This document shows positions 37,989 to 48,671 of a stretch of DNA of 64,000 nucleotides, piece after piece. The DNA is taken from NCBI RefSeq assembly GCF_011050055.1, contig NZ_DRGM01000037.1, positions 41,399 through 105,398 on the forward strand. The letters run 5' to 3'. A program made the position numbers and the translations under genes. Origin of the DNA: Pseudoalteromonas prydzensis (lineage in GTDB: Bacteria > Pseudomonadota > Gammaproteobacteria > Enterobacterales > Alteromonadaceae). Numbering within the stretch: position 1 is the stretch's first letter; every line of letters starts with the position of its first letter. The notes below the pieces were generated by a model. The model ran no database searches. It saw nothing but the letters and a program-made list of their open reading frames with translations, and was not told the origin of the DNA.

Positions 37989-39446
37989 TTAAGCAGGTAA
38001 CGCAATTCCCAAATCGCGCATTTGTGCCAACTTATAGCGTAAAGTGCGCGGACTAATGCCAAGCGTCTCGGCAACATCCTTACGCTTACCTTGGCAGCGG
38101 TTAAGGGTTTCTAAAATAATACGGTGCTCTTTGTCTTTGAGCTCATCTTTATAGGTGCCAGAGTCTAAACTTGGCAGTTCGCCCAGTAACGGGTTGTGCT
38201 CTGTGGTCGCTTTAATCGCTGGCGCTTGCACGTCATAGTAAGCATCGTTAGTCGGCGAACTGCTTGTAGTTGAATTCATCGCGGCTAAATTTTCTGCTAA
38301 AGCGGTGGTTAATGGCGCCTGAGTTAAATTTTCAATAAAAATGGCGTGCTCATCAATCACATCACCATGGCGCAATATTAAGGCACGTTGGATCACATTA
38401 TCAAGTTCACGTACATTGCCAGGCCAAGCATGCGCTAACAGCTTTTGCTCGGCTGCAGTACTCAATTGAGCGATTGGCTCTTTACTTTTATTTAGATGAC
38501 GTTCAATTAAATGTTTTGCCAGTACAACAATATCACCAGGGCGCTGGCAAAGAGGTCGCCACATCAATGGAAATACATTTAAACGATAGTACAGGTCTTC
38601 TCTAAATTGATGATTAGCAACCGCGTCTTTTAAGTCACGGTTACTGGTTGCTAAAATTCGCACATCGAGTTTAATGGTTTTACGCCCGCCTAAGCGCTCA
38701 ACTTCGCGCTCTTGTAACACTCGCAATAGTTTAGCTTGCAGCCCTAACTCCATCTCAGTGATTTCATCAAGTAAAATTGTGCCACCTTGCGCTTGCTCAA
38801 ATTTACCCGGGCAAGCTTGAATAGCACCGGTAAACGCGCCTTTTTCGTAGCCAAATAAGGTGGCTTCAAGCATATTTTCAGGAATAGCCGCACAATTAAT
38901 AGCGACAAATGGCTGCTCAGCTCGCTCCGATTTATCATGAATAAAGCGAGCGAGTACTTCCTTACCAGAACCGCTGGGGCCAAGCACCATCACACTGGCG
39001 TCGGATTTAGCAACACGGCTGGCAAGTTCCAGTAGTTGAATACTGCTTGGATCGGCGACAATCGGGCCATCGGTTTCTTTTTCAGGCTCTGGTAGATAGC
39101 GGCTGACCATATTAAGTAACACTTCGGGCGCAAACGGTTTCGCCATATAGTCAATTGCGCCTAACCGCATAGCCTCCACCGCATCATCAATAGTCGCATA
39201 CGCTGTCATCATTAAAACGGGCAGATCAGGGTAGTTAAGATTAATGCTGCGTAGTAAATCAAGGCCACTCATCGCGCCCATTTGGACATCACTGACGACC
39301 AATGAAAATGACTCTTTTTTTAACAGCACCATTGCTTGCTCAGCGCTATCTGCTGCAACACAATCAATACCTGACATTTCTAACGTATCAATAAGGGCTT
39401 CACGAAGCCCTGCATCATCTTCGACAACTAAAATCGTGTTGTTCAT
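37989..39446 (-). CDS. flrC: Sigma-54 response regulator FlrC (FleR)
   Basis: Enhancer-binding protein that activates middle flagellar operons with sigma-54. The receiver domain has phospho-acceptor D53 (LVVSDVQMG). The AAA+ domain has Walker A LGPSGSGKEVLARFIH, the sigma-54 contact loop GAFTGA, and Walker B GGTILLDEITEM. The C-terminal Fis-type helix-turn-helix is RKDVAETLGISPRTLRYKL. It overlaps flrB by four bases. Likely targets here are the sigma-54 promoters at 32030-32046 and 63367-63383. Confidence 0.95.
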   Translation of the reverse strand: MNNTILVVEDDAGLREALIDTLEMSGIDCVAADSAEQAMVLLKKESFSLVVSDVQMGAMSGLDLLRSINLNYPDLPVLMMTAYATIDDAVEAMRLGAIDYMAKPFAPEVLLNMVSRYLPEPEKETDGPIVADPSSIQLLELASRVAKSDASVMVLGPSGSGKEVLARFIHDKSERAEQPFVAINCAAIPENMLEATLFGYEKGAFTGAIQACPGKFEQAQGGTILLDEITEMELGLQAKLLRVLQEREVERLGGRKTIKLDVRILATSNRDLKDAVANHQFREDLYYRLNVFPLMWRPLCQRPGDIVVLAKHLIERHLNKSKEPIAQLSTAAEQKLLAHAWPGNVRELDNVIQRALILRHGDVIDEHAIFIENLTQAPLTTALAENLAAMNSTTSSSPTNDAYYDVQAPAIKATTEHNPLLGELPSLDSGTYKDELKDKEHRIILETLNRCQGKRKDVAETLGISPRTLRYKLAQMRDLGIALPA

Positions 39447-40555
39447 AGTGCCTCCACTGATTTAGACTCTGCACAAATAGGCAACAATAAACTGAAACTT
39501 GCTCCCCCTTGGGCATTGTTCGTGACTTCAACACGTCCTTGATGCGCATTAGCCACAGAGCTGACCACAGCTAACCCCAAACCTGTGCCTTGGCTTCGTG
39601 TAGTAAAAAACGGTTCGAATAATTTGTCTGCTTGGCTTAAGTCAACACCAGGGCCATTATCGCTGACAGTAATACAAACTAGATCAGCGTCACTCACATT
39701 CCGCTGCGCACTTAATTGCACGAATGCATTACTGCCAATAACTTGAATACTATTATGAATAAGATTTTGAATGGCACTGGCAAGGGCCGTTTTATTGCCC
39801 ATGATCTCGATGTCTGGTTCCGGTAAACTCACCTCAAGTTCACTATTATTAAGTGCCACCATGGCATCCGCACCGGCTTTCACTTCAGTTAATAACTGCT
39901 GCATTGATACACGCTCAACAACTTGTTGATCGCCGCTTTTAGCAAACAACAGCATATCGTTTACTTGAGTTTCGAGATCTCTTAATCGCGACATCAGTTT
40001 GGTATGAAAATTTCCTCGTGAACTCTCGGGCAAACGTTTCGATCCCAAATTTGCGGCGTATAGCATAGCGGCTGACAGCGGGGTACGTACTTGATGCGCA
40101 AGTGACGCCACCATTTTCCCAAGCGCGCTTAAACGCTGCATATGCGCAACTCGCGTTTGCAAACGGCGGGTTTCTGTCAAGTCTGTCATTAAGATTAATT
40201 GCCCAGGCTCAGGAGTTAATGCATTTATTTCTAACTTAATTAAGCGGCCATCTTTAAGTGATACTTCATGGCCATCATCTTGTTGGGGGCGAAACGAGCG
40301 TTGGATCACACTAAACCACTTCTCACCTTCAAGTGGTTCACCCAACATATCAATAGCGATTTGATTAGCTTTTGCGATCATCCCTCGACCATCAAGCACA
40401 ACAACACCTGCTGGCATGGTATCCACTAAATGACTTAACCAACTCGCTTGTTGGCGTAATTCACTTAACTCACCAATGTACTCCTCTTGCAGCAGACATG
40501 GGTTATACTGAGTAGCTGTGATAAATTGTGGTTTTAAGACATGTGCTAAGGCCAT
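39443..40555 (-). CDS. flrB: Flagellar sensor histidine kinase FlrB (FleS)
   Basis: Cytoplasmic kinase partner of FlrC; no membrane helix is visible. A PAS domain (about 35-130) precedes the HisKA domain, with phosphorylated H154 in SLAHQVRTPLSAAML. The ATPase domain follows, with N-box LIHNSIQV, DNGPGVD and GTGLGLAVV. Length 370 residues. It is the first gene of flrBC. Confidence 0.95.
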   Translation of the reverse strand: MALAHVLKPQFITATQYNPCLLQEEYIGELSELRQQASWLSHLVDTMPAGVVVLDGRGMIAKANQIAIDMLGEPLEGEKWFSVIQRSFRPQQDDGHEVSLKDGRLIKLEINALTPEPGQLILMTDLTETRRLQTRVAHMQRLSALGKMVASLAHQVRTPLSAAMLYAANLGSKRLPESSRGNFHTKLMSRLRDLETQVNDMLLFAKSGDQQVVERVSMQQLLTEVKAGADAMVALNNSELEVSLPEPDIEIMGNKTALASAIQNLIHNSIQVIGSNAFVQLSAQRNVSDADLVCITVSDNGPGVDLSQADKLFEPFFTTRSQGTGLGLAVVSSVANAHQGRVEVTNNAQGGASFSLLLPICAESKSVEAL

Positions 40556-40590
40556 AATGCATTCTCGTTTACGGGATCTAACTAGCTAAA

Positions 40591-40607
40591 TGCACAAATT
40601 GTACCAA
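40591..40607 (-). promoter_or_regulatory. Sigma-54 promoter of flrBC
   Basis: On the minus strand TTGGTACAATTTGTGCA keeps GG-N10-GC spacing with TTGG and TGCA. The predicted start is near 40580, about 25 bases before flrB. This fits FlrA-activated expression of flrBC as in Vibrio. Confidence 0.8.
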
Positions 40608-40651
40608 TAATTTTTATCAACATTTTCAATTATTTAGCACATAAATAACGC

Positions 40652-40665
40652 GACAAAAAAATGAC
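40652..40665 (-). promoter_or_regulatory. FleQ/FlrA-like box upstream of flrB
   Basis: The 14-base minus-strand sequence GTCATTTTTTTGTC matches the FleQ box layout GTCA-N6-TGAC with one mismatch in the right arm. It lies 45-58 bases upstream of the minus-24 element, the same distance as the box at fliE. Confidence 0.45.
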
Positions 40666-40695
40666 AAACTAAAATAAGCAAAGCAAGGAGACACT

Positions 40696-41283
40696 ATGAG
40701 TTCAACAAATTTATGTCGCTGCCCTTGGCTCGATACCAGCAAAGATGACTACGTTGCCTATCATGACGATGAGTGGGGAATACCGGTTTATGATGATCAA
40801 ACACTTTTTGAGTTTATTACCCTTGAATCAGCGCAAGCGGGGTTAAGTTGGTACACCATTTTAAAGAAACGTGATGGCTATCGTCGTGCATTTTTGAATT
40901 TTGATGTAGTAAAAGTCGCACAAATGAACGAGCACGATGTTGAACGCTTAATGCTGGATGAAGGGATCATTCGCAACCGCTTAAAAATAGCTGCCACCAT
41001 TAATAACGCAAAGCGTTTTATTGAGATCCAACAAGAGTTTGGCAGCTTTAGTAACTATCAATGGCAATTTGTTGGCAATAAGCCATTAGTGAATAATTTA
41101 GAGCAACTCAGCGATTACCCCGCAATTACTGAAGCATCCACAGCTTTTGCCAAAGACTTGAAAAAACGTGGCTTTAAATTTTTAGGCCCAACCACAGTGT
41201 ACGCCCATATGCAGGCCTGTGGTATGGTCAATGATCACAGCAATGACTGTTTTAGAAAAGCAGAAATTATTGAGAAATACTAG
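40696..41283 (+). CDS. tag: DNA-3-methyladenine glycosylase I (Tag)
   Basis: Base-excision repair enzyme that removes 3-methyladenine. The 195 residues match the family from start to end: CRCPWLDTSKDDYVAYHDDEWG, then FEFITLESAQAGLSWYTILKKRDGYR with the catalytic glutamate, then GFKFLGPTTVYAHMQACGMVNDH near the C-terminus. Zinc ligands are probably the N-terminal Cys and His and the C-terminal HSNDC. AAGGAGA precedes the ATG. It stands alone and reads against the flagellar genes on both sides. Confidence 0.96.
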   Translation: MSSTNLCRCPWLDTSKDDYVAYHDDEWGIPVYDDQTLFEFITLESAQAGLSWYTILKKRDGYRRAFLNFDVVKVAQMNEHDVERLMLDEGIIRNRLKIAATINNAKRFIEIQQEFGSFSNYQWQFVGNKPLVNNLEQLSDYPAITEASTAFAKDLKKRGFKFLGPTTVYAHMQACGMVNDHSNDCFRKAEIIEKY

Positions 41284-41706
41284 GTGTTAGAATCTAAAAG
41301 CTAGAGAATTCATGGCTAAAGGGGTTTATATTTTATCTGCTCATTTGCTCTCATTCACTTCTCTTTGTGCAAATTGGTTTTAAGAAATTATTCACAAAGA
41401 GGTCAAGAGACGCTGCGCTTTAGAGGTAAGAGCGCTAGGTGCTAGGATGCGCCCGTCCCTCGAAGCGCGATACTCGCAGCCCGTTGCCCTCGGTCTTTTG
41501 TCTTCTCATTCACTGCTCTTTGTGCAAAAAGTTTTTAGTGATTTATTCACTACAGCACACCCCGAATTAAAGATGGTGAGCGCGTCAGCAAGCTTAACGC
41601 CTATGGGTAATGAGGAGGCCCATTCTAAAGGTGTAATTTTACCATCGTGCTTGGTTAATTTCTGCCTAAAACCTACTACCTGACACCTAAAACCTGCTCT
41701 TAGCTG
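41284..41706. repeat. 423-base non-coding stretch with an imperfect direct repeat
   Basis: This gap lies between the convergent tag and flrA genes. A 47-base segment at 41349-41395 recurs at 41504-41550 with 39 of 47 bases identical, both beginning TCTCATTCACT and ending TTATTCAC. Near the ends, AGGTGTTAG (about 41282-41290) and CTGACACCT (about 41680-41688) are inverted with one mismatch. GC-richer sequence lies between the repeats. No gene is convincing. It may be a small non-autonomous or decayed repeat element. Confidence 0.6.
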
Positions 41707-43143
41707 TTAATCTCGTGATAAGTTATATTTTTTCATTTTTTCAACTAAAGTGGTGCGGCGTACACCTAAAATTTCCGCGGCACGCGCGACTACGTAATCA
41801 TAACGCTCAAGCGCTTGGGTGATCAGACTGATCTCAAGTTCAGCCAAATAATCTTTTAGCTCGATACCTTCGTCGGGTAAAAGATCTGCCGATGGCTGAA
41901 TTGCTTCAACTTCTGGCTCATCGTCATAATCACTAAAGCCGGTACTGAAAATATCGTTAAACGCATCACGTTCCAGCAGCTCTTCTGGGTATTCGGGTTC
42001 GTAAGCATCGACTTCAATATAACGGTATTTAGCAGGCAGATCGGGAATATCAACCACTTTATCTGGCAGCATGATCACCATACGCTCAACTAAGTTAGCT
42101 AACTCGCGAATATTACCCGGCCACGTATGCTCTTTAAGACTATCAATTGCGCGCTCGGTAAATTTAGCGGTAGTACCACTTTGCTCACTAATACGGCGCA
42201 TTAACTCTTTTAATAATAGTGGAATATCATCGGCGCGCTCTGCAAGCGATGGGTTTTCAATCGGGAAAACGTTGAGTCGATAATATAAATCTTCGCGGAA
42301 ACTGCCCTGCTCTATCATCTGTTCAAGATCACGGTGCGTGGCTGCAATTACCCTAACATCAGCTTGAATAGCCTTAGTACCGCCCACTCGCTCATAGCTG
42401 CGCTCTTGTAACACGCGTAATAACTTTACTTGCATTTGTAGCGGCATATCGCCAATTTCATCTAAAAACAGCGTGCCTCCTTGCGCAAGTTCAAAGCGGC
42501 CTTTGCGCGCTGAAATAGCACCGGTAAACGCGCCTTTTTCATGGCCAAACAACTCACTTTCTAATAGCTCCGCAGGGATTGCCCCACAGTTAACGGGCAC
42601 AAATGGCCCAGTATTACGTTTTGAAAGTAAATGGACATTACGGGCCACCACCTCCTTACCAGTACCTGATTCGCCTAAAATTAATACATTGGCGTCCGTT
42701 TTAGCAACTTGTTCAATTAAAAAACGTACATCTTTAACCGCTTCAGTTTCACCCACTAAGCCATCAAAGGTTTTATGCGGTTTATGATGTTTATGATCAC
42801 TTGGTAGCATACGTTGATACTGTTGGCAATCATGCAGTAATTGAGTCGTTACATCATGGTTAAAAGGTTCACAGATAAGGCCAACTACATTGGCAATGCT
42901 CAACAGTGGTTTAAGGGTTTCACCAATTAATAGAAATGGTATTGTTGGATGGCGCTTGATCACGCTTTCATGATCTAAACTTTGCAATGCACCGAGGATC
43001 ACCATACATGACTGCTTTTGGTATTTTTCACATTCTTGTTCAAGGCTTGCATCATCAAGCAGTTGCGCGGCCTCACCAATAAAGGTAAGCGCAGCATGTA
43101 AACCAATCGCACGATTATTATTATTGTCTAAGATCAAGATCAT
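41707..43143 (-). CDS. flrA: Master flagellar regulator FlrA (FleQ)
   Basis: Sigma-54 enhancer-binding protein at the top of the polar flagellar cascade. The N-terminal FleQ domain is receiver-like but has no phospho-aspartate (VILGALQS where the aspartate would be). The AAA+ domain has Walker [23 protein letters not shown], and Walker [13 protein letters not shown]. The C-terminal helix-turn-helix is [21 protein letters not shown]. At 478 residues it is normal. Family members are held in check by FlhG and, in FleQ, by cyclic di-GMP. Confidence 0.95.
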   Translation of the reverse strand: MILILDNNNNRAIGLHAALTFIGEAAQLLDDASLEQECEKYQKQSCMVILGALQSLDHESVIKRHPTIPFLLIGETLKPLLSIANVVGLICEPFNHDVTTQLLHDCQQYQRMLPSDHKHHKPHKTFDGLVGETEAVKDVRFLIEQVAKTDANVLILGESGTGKEVVARNVHLLSKRNTGPFVPVNCGAIPAELLESELFGHEKGAFTGAISARKGRFELAQGGTLFLDEIGDMPLQMQVKLLRVLQERSYERVGGTKAIQADVRVIAATHRDLEQMIEQGSFREDLYYRLNVFPIENPSLAERADDIPLLLKELMRRISEQSGTTAKFTERAIDSLKEHTWPGNIRELANLVERMVIMLPDKVVDIPDLPAKYRYIEVDAYEPEYPEELLERDAFNDIFSTGFSDYDDEPEVEAIQPSADLLPDEGIELKDYLAELEISLITQALERYDYVVARAAEILGVRRTTLVEKMKKYNLSRD

Positions 43144-43185
43144 TATTTAGCGAACCACAGTTACTACAAGCTATTAATAATTTAA

Positions 43186-43213
43186 ATTGTAAGCGAGTTT
43201 GGGAGGGATGCAA
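43186..43213 (-). promoter_or_regulatory. Possible sigma-70 promoter of flrA
   Basis: On the minus strand TTGCAT and TACAAT are separated by 16 bases. The minus-10 is good and the minus-35 is weak. It would start transcription about 36 bases before the flrA ATG. No sigma-54 element with correct spacing was found for flrA. Confidence 0.4.
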
Positions 43214-43222
43214 GCACTAAGC

Positions 43223-43236
43223 GGCAGTTTTTTGAC
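43223..43236 (-). promoter_or_regulatory. Possible FleQ/FlrA-like box upstream of flrA
   Basis: Minus-strand GTCAAAAAACTGCC fits GTCA-N6-TGAC with one arm mismatch and lies 10 bases upstream of the predicted minus-35. If real, FlrA could control its own gene. Confidence 0.3.
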
Positions 43237-43306
43237 AACCATGCCAAAAAATAGACGCTTAGCTAATTGCAAGTAATACTTAAGAATTACTGCTGTATCA
43301 TTAATG

Positions 43307-44092
43307 TTAAAGCAAGCCTAAAATAGATTCAGCCGATTGGTTGGCTTGTCCACGCAGTGCAATTGACGCTTGTGCTAAAATGTCATTTGATACCTGCTGT
43401 GAAACCGCCTGCGCATAGTCTGTATCTTGAATACGACTTTGACTCGCTGCGATATTTACTTGCTGAGTCCCCAAGCCTTTAATGGTACTTGCCAAAGTAT
43501 TTTGAAAAGCCCCTAATTCAGCTCGTTGTACATTAATTTCCTCGCTAGCCTGGCTACTAATATCAATTGCTGTTTGAGCACCTGCTTGAGTAGAAATATC
43601 AATTGTTGATATTACTGATGCAAAACTACCGTCCGAAGGAGTAATCGTTTGATTTGTATTCGCATCAGGGCCAACTTGAAACGACACCGACTGACCATCA
43701 AACAAAGGTTTTCCTGCAAAATTGGCATTTTCGAACGTCTCGGTTATTTGGCCTTGTAACTGCACCACTTCTTCTTGCAAAGCAGCACGGTCAGTATCAT
43801 TTAATGCCCCATTCCCGGCTTGGATGGACAATTCACGAATACGCGAAACAGCATCATTCACACCCGATAAGTTTGATTCGGTCGCTTGCGAGTAAGAAAT
43901 ACCATCATAGGCATTATTCACCGCTTGACTATAACCGTTTTGCTGCGAAGTTAATCTATCGATTATTTGTAATGCAGCGGCATCATCCGCTGCAGAGTTT
44001 ACTTTTTTACCCGTAGCAAGTTGCTCTGCAAGCTTGTTACTGGTTTGCTGTGTTTGGTTCAAAAAATTAGTTGCTGGTGATTGAATTTTCAT
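43307..44092 (-). CDS. Short flagellin-like protein
   Basis: A 261-residue flagellin homologue. Conserved N-terminal D0/D1 helices (about 1-130: TSNKLAEQLATGKKVNSAADDAAALQI, YDGISYSQATESNLSGVND) and C-terminal helices (about 175-261: LGAFQNTLASTIKGLG, RIQDTDYAQAVS) flank a very short centre. It diverges from the three tandem flagellins, lacks their NTNVSSLNAQR start, and ends SAESILGLL. The start used is the ATG at 44092, preceded by GGAG; a GTG at 44107 would add five residues. Its position beside flrA and pseB is away from the main flagellin cluster. It could be a minor or specialised filament protein. Confidence 0.85.
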   Translation of the reverse strand: MKIQSPATNFLNQTQQTSNKLAEQLATGKKVNSAADDAAALQIIDRLTSQQNGYSQAVNNAYDGISYSQATESNLSGVNDAVSRIRELSIQAGNGALNDTDRAALQEEVVQLQGQITETFENANFAGKPLFDGQSVSFQVGPDANTNQTITPSDGSFASVISTIDISTQAGAQTAIDISSQASEEINVQRAELGAFQNTLASTIKGLGTQQVNIAASQSRIQDTDYAQAVSQQVSNDILAQASIALRGQANQSAESILGLL

Positions 44093-46444
<2,352 letters not shown>

Positions 46445-46448
<4 letters not shown>

Positions 46449-47302
46449 AAATTGCTTTAGGAACTGTCCAATTTGGCATAAATTACGGTGTGAGTAATAC
46501 CTCAGGCCAGACCTCTCAGAATCAAATTCAACAGATAATTGAACTTGCAAAAACGGCATCAATCACAACAATTGATACCGCTTCTGCATATGGAGATGCG
46601 GAGGCTAGATTAGGCCAATGTGGTCTTTCGTCTTTTAAAGTTGTGAGTAAAATAAAGCCGATAACATCGCAAAGTAATGTAAATGATTGCGTCACAAACG
46701 ACTTAGATAAAACGCTTAAAGATCTCCAGCTGCCCGCTATCTATGGTTTGCTGTTACATAACGCACAAGACTTTAATCATTACCCGGAATTAACTGCTAT
46801 TTTAAAAAACAAAAAAGCGCAGGGGTTGGTAGAAAAAATAGGTTTATCTTTATACTCGCCAACACAAATATCGGATGAAATGCTTTGTTTTGCAGATTTG
46901 GTGCAAATACCTGTAAACATATTTGATCAGCGGTTTATCAAAACTGGGGCTTTAGATAGACTAAAGAGCAAAAACATTGAAGTCCATACCCGATCCGCTT
47001 TTTTGCAAGGACTACTTCTGATGAGTGAGGGAGACTGGCCTGCATATTTTAACCCGATAAAGCCTCAACTAGAACGATTCCACCAATTAGCAAAAAAACT
47101 AAACACCTCCCCTCTCTCGTTAGCACTAAATTACGTAATGAATATTACTCAAATCGATAAAGTCGTTGTCGGTATAAATAATTTGGCCCAGCTCGAAGGC
47201 ATCTTAATAAATATAGATAACCCAAATTACGATATCGACTTTGAAGAAATCAGCTTACAGGATGAGCACTTTATTAACCCTGCAAACTGGCAAATAAGTT
47301 AG
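46445..47302 (+). CDS. Aldo/keto reductase-family protein
   Basis: NADPH-dependent oxidoreductase fold: GTVQFGINYGVSN at the start, then TIDTASAYGDAEARLG with the catalytic Asp/Tyr, the lysine in VVSKIKP, and a C-terminal VVVGINNLAQLEGIL cofactor segment. The 285-residue protein is coupled to pseC. Its substrate is unknown, but its place suggests reduction of a keto sugar or of a nonulosonate side chain. Its stop overlaps that of the convergent WbqC gene. Confidence 0.85.
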
Positions 47303-48036
47303 AGATCCATATAATTGATAGGCGCTTTTGTCGATTCTCTGACCAACACTAACGTATTATCTGGACCTATATTAAATAAGCAATCTAAAGCACTCAGGTG
47401 AGAAATAAATTCACCTTTTTGCTGAATGTAATTTGGATGTTCAAAGTTTTGGTAAAACACATCAATCCCATTACTTACCAGCTCACCACCCGGTGTGTTT
47501 GCTTCAATATAATCTTTAGCACCTAGCGGAGATAGATAGGTATCACAATGCATAACCTCACACAAAGACACTAAACGCTCATCTTTAATGCCTGAGACAG
47601 TGGGTAACTGTGACGAACTGCAAGTAGGTGTTGTTATATCCATATATTTCATAAGCATTTTAATCAATGCAATATTAAATTTTGCGACAGTATTTAAGTT
47701 ATCTTTTTCAAATACCTCTGAAAGGCGGGAAAATAGATCAGCGAAATACGCTGTTTTATTGTAGTTTTCGTAAATACTCTTTAAGTGCTTCTTCTTCCAG
47801 GAACCTGCATTTATATATGGCGTATTTTCAATAGTCGCACCCATACGCCCATCTGGCATTGTAACGTGGCAACTTAACATGAGTGCCTGGTTTTTTGTTT
47901 TAATTCTGTTACGAATATGCCAGTCACTTTTTTCAAGTTTTACATTATCTAAAAAAATAAACTTATCAGCGCTATCTATTAAAGAAAAATAACCAAGCCA
48001 AGGTAAATAAGTCGGCTGCATAACACTCAATATCAT
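47299..48036 (-). CDS. WbqC-like family protein
   Basis: A 245-residue member of the WbqC family, starting MILSVMQPTYLPWLGYFSLID, with the family's KSDWHIRNRIKT and YLSPLGAKDYIE segments. The family is common in O-antigen and sugar clusters and its biochemistry is poorly known; a role in attaching or activating an acyl or amino-acid group has been proposed. It is the last gene of the leftward sugar operon and overlaps the methyltransferase gene by four bases. Confidence 0.85.
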   Translation of the reverse strand: MILSVMQPTYLPWLGYFSLIDSADKFIFLDNVKLEKSDWHIRNRIKTKNQALMLSCHVTMPDGRMGATIENTPYINAGSWKKKHLKSIYENYNKTAYFADLFSRLSEVFEKDNLNTVAKFNIALIKMLMKYMDITTPTCSSSQLPTVSGIKDERLVSLCEVMHCDTYLSPLGAKDYIEANTPGGELVSNGIDVFYQNFEHPNYIQQKGEFISHLSALDCLFNIGPDNTLVLVRESTKAPINYMDL

Positions 48037-48671
48037 AAATTAGCCTCTTTACTCAGCTTCATTGTAAACTCATAAGGAAAGCCACCTTTTTTTATTACAT
48101 AATCATGTTTCAAGTCTATAAAAGGGGTTAAATTTTGCTTACATTCATCAAATAAATTAATCGGGTTAATATAAAATAAAGTTGGATCTTCGTATTCTAC
48201 ATAGCTTGAAAGTGCATTAAAGATCACAGATTTCTTGCAACTTAAAAAACTTTTATCCAAAGTTTGCATTATAAATGTTAGATTATCATCTAGTTTATTA
48301 TTAAAAACGCCGCTAATGAGTATATAATCGTACTGTTCTGACATTGAGTTTTTAAAAATATCAAAAACCTCAAACTGAGCCTTAGCATCATCTACAAATT
48401 TATTTTTAGCTGAATTAATGAACTCAGGGACAAAATCATAACCAAGATAGCCACCAGTGAAACCATGTAATCTAAAATAGGCAAGCATATCACCAAGCCC
48501 ACAACCTAAATCAATAACATTGCTATCAAGCGGTATTTGTTCTAAAAATATCTTAAATCGCACATTTTGTGCCGCCTTAGAAACATGCTGTACAGCATGA
48601 TGACAATCACCATGTTGCTGATAAAGTTTTTGATAGTATGCTTTTAAAGCTTGATGGCTATCTGTAGTCAT
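48033..48671 (-). CDS. Class I SAM-dependent methyltransferase
   Basis: A Rossmann-type methyltransferase. Motif I is VIDLGCGLGDMLAYF, followed by GYDFVPEFINSAK (motif II acidic region) and the YDYILISGVF strand. The start used is the ATG at 48671; a TTG at 48683 is also in frame. The acceptor cannot be told. In this operon an O- or N-methyl group on the flagellin sugar is the likely product. Confidence 0.82.
   Translation of the reverse strand: MTTDSHQALKAYYQKLYQQHGDCHHAVQHVSKAAQNVRFKIFLEQIPLDSNVIDLGCGLGDMLAYFRLHGFTGGYLGYDFVPEFINSAKNKFVDDAKAQFEVFDIFKNSMSEQYDYILISGVFNNKLDDNLTFIMQTLDKSFLSCKKSVIFNALSSYVEYEDPTLFYINPINLFDECKQNLTPFIDLKHDYVIKKGGFPYEFTMKLSKEANL

Noticed and set aside
41447..41683. 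A 78-codon plus-strand frame in the tag-flrA gap
   Set aside because: It runs through the direct repeat, has no ribosome binding site and resembles no known protein.
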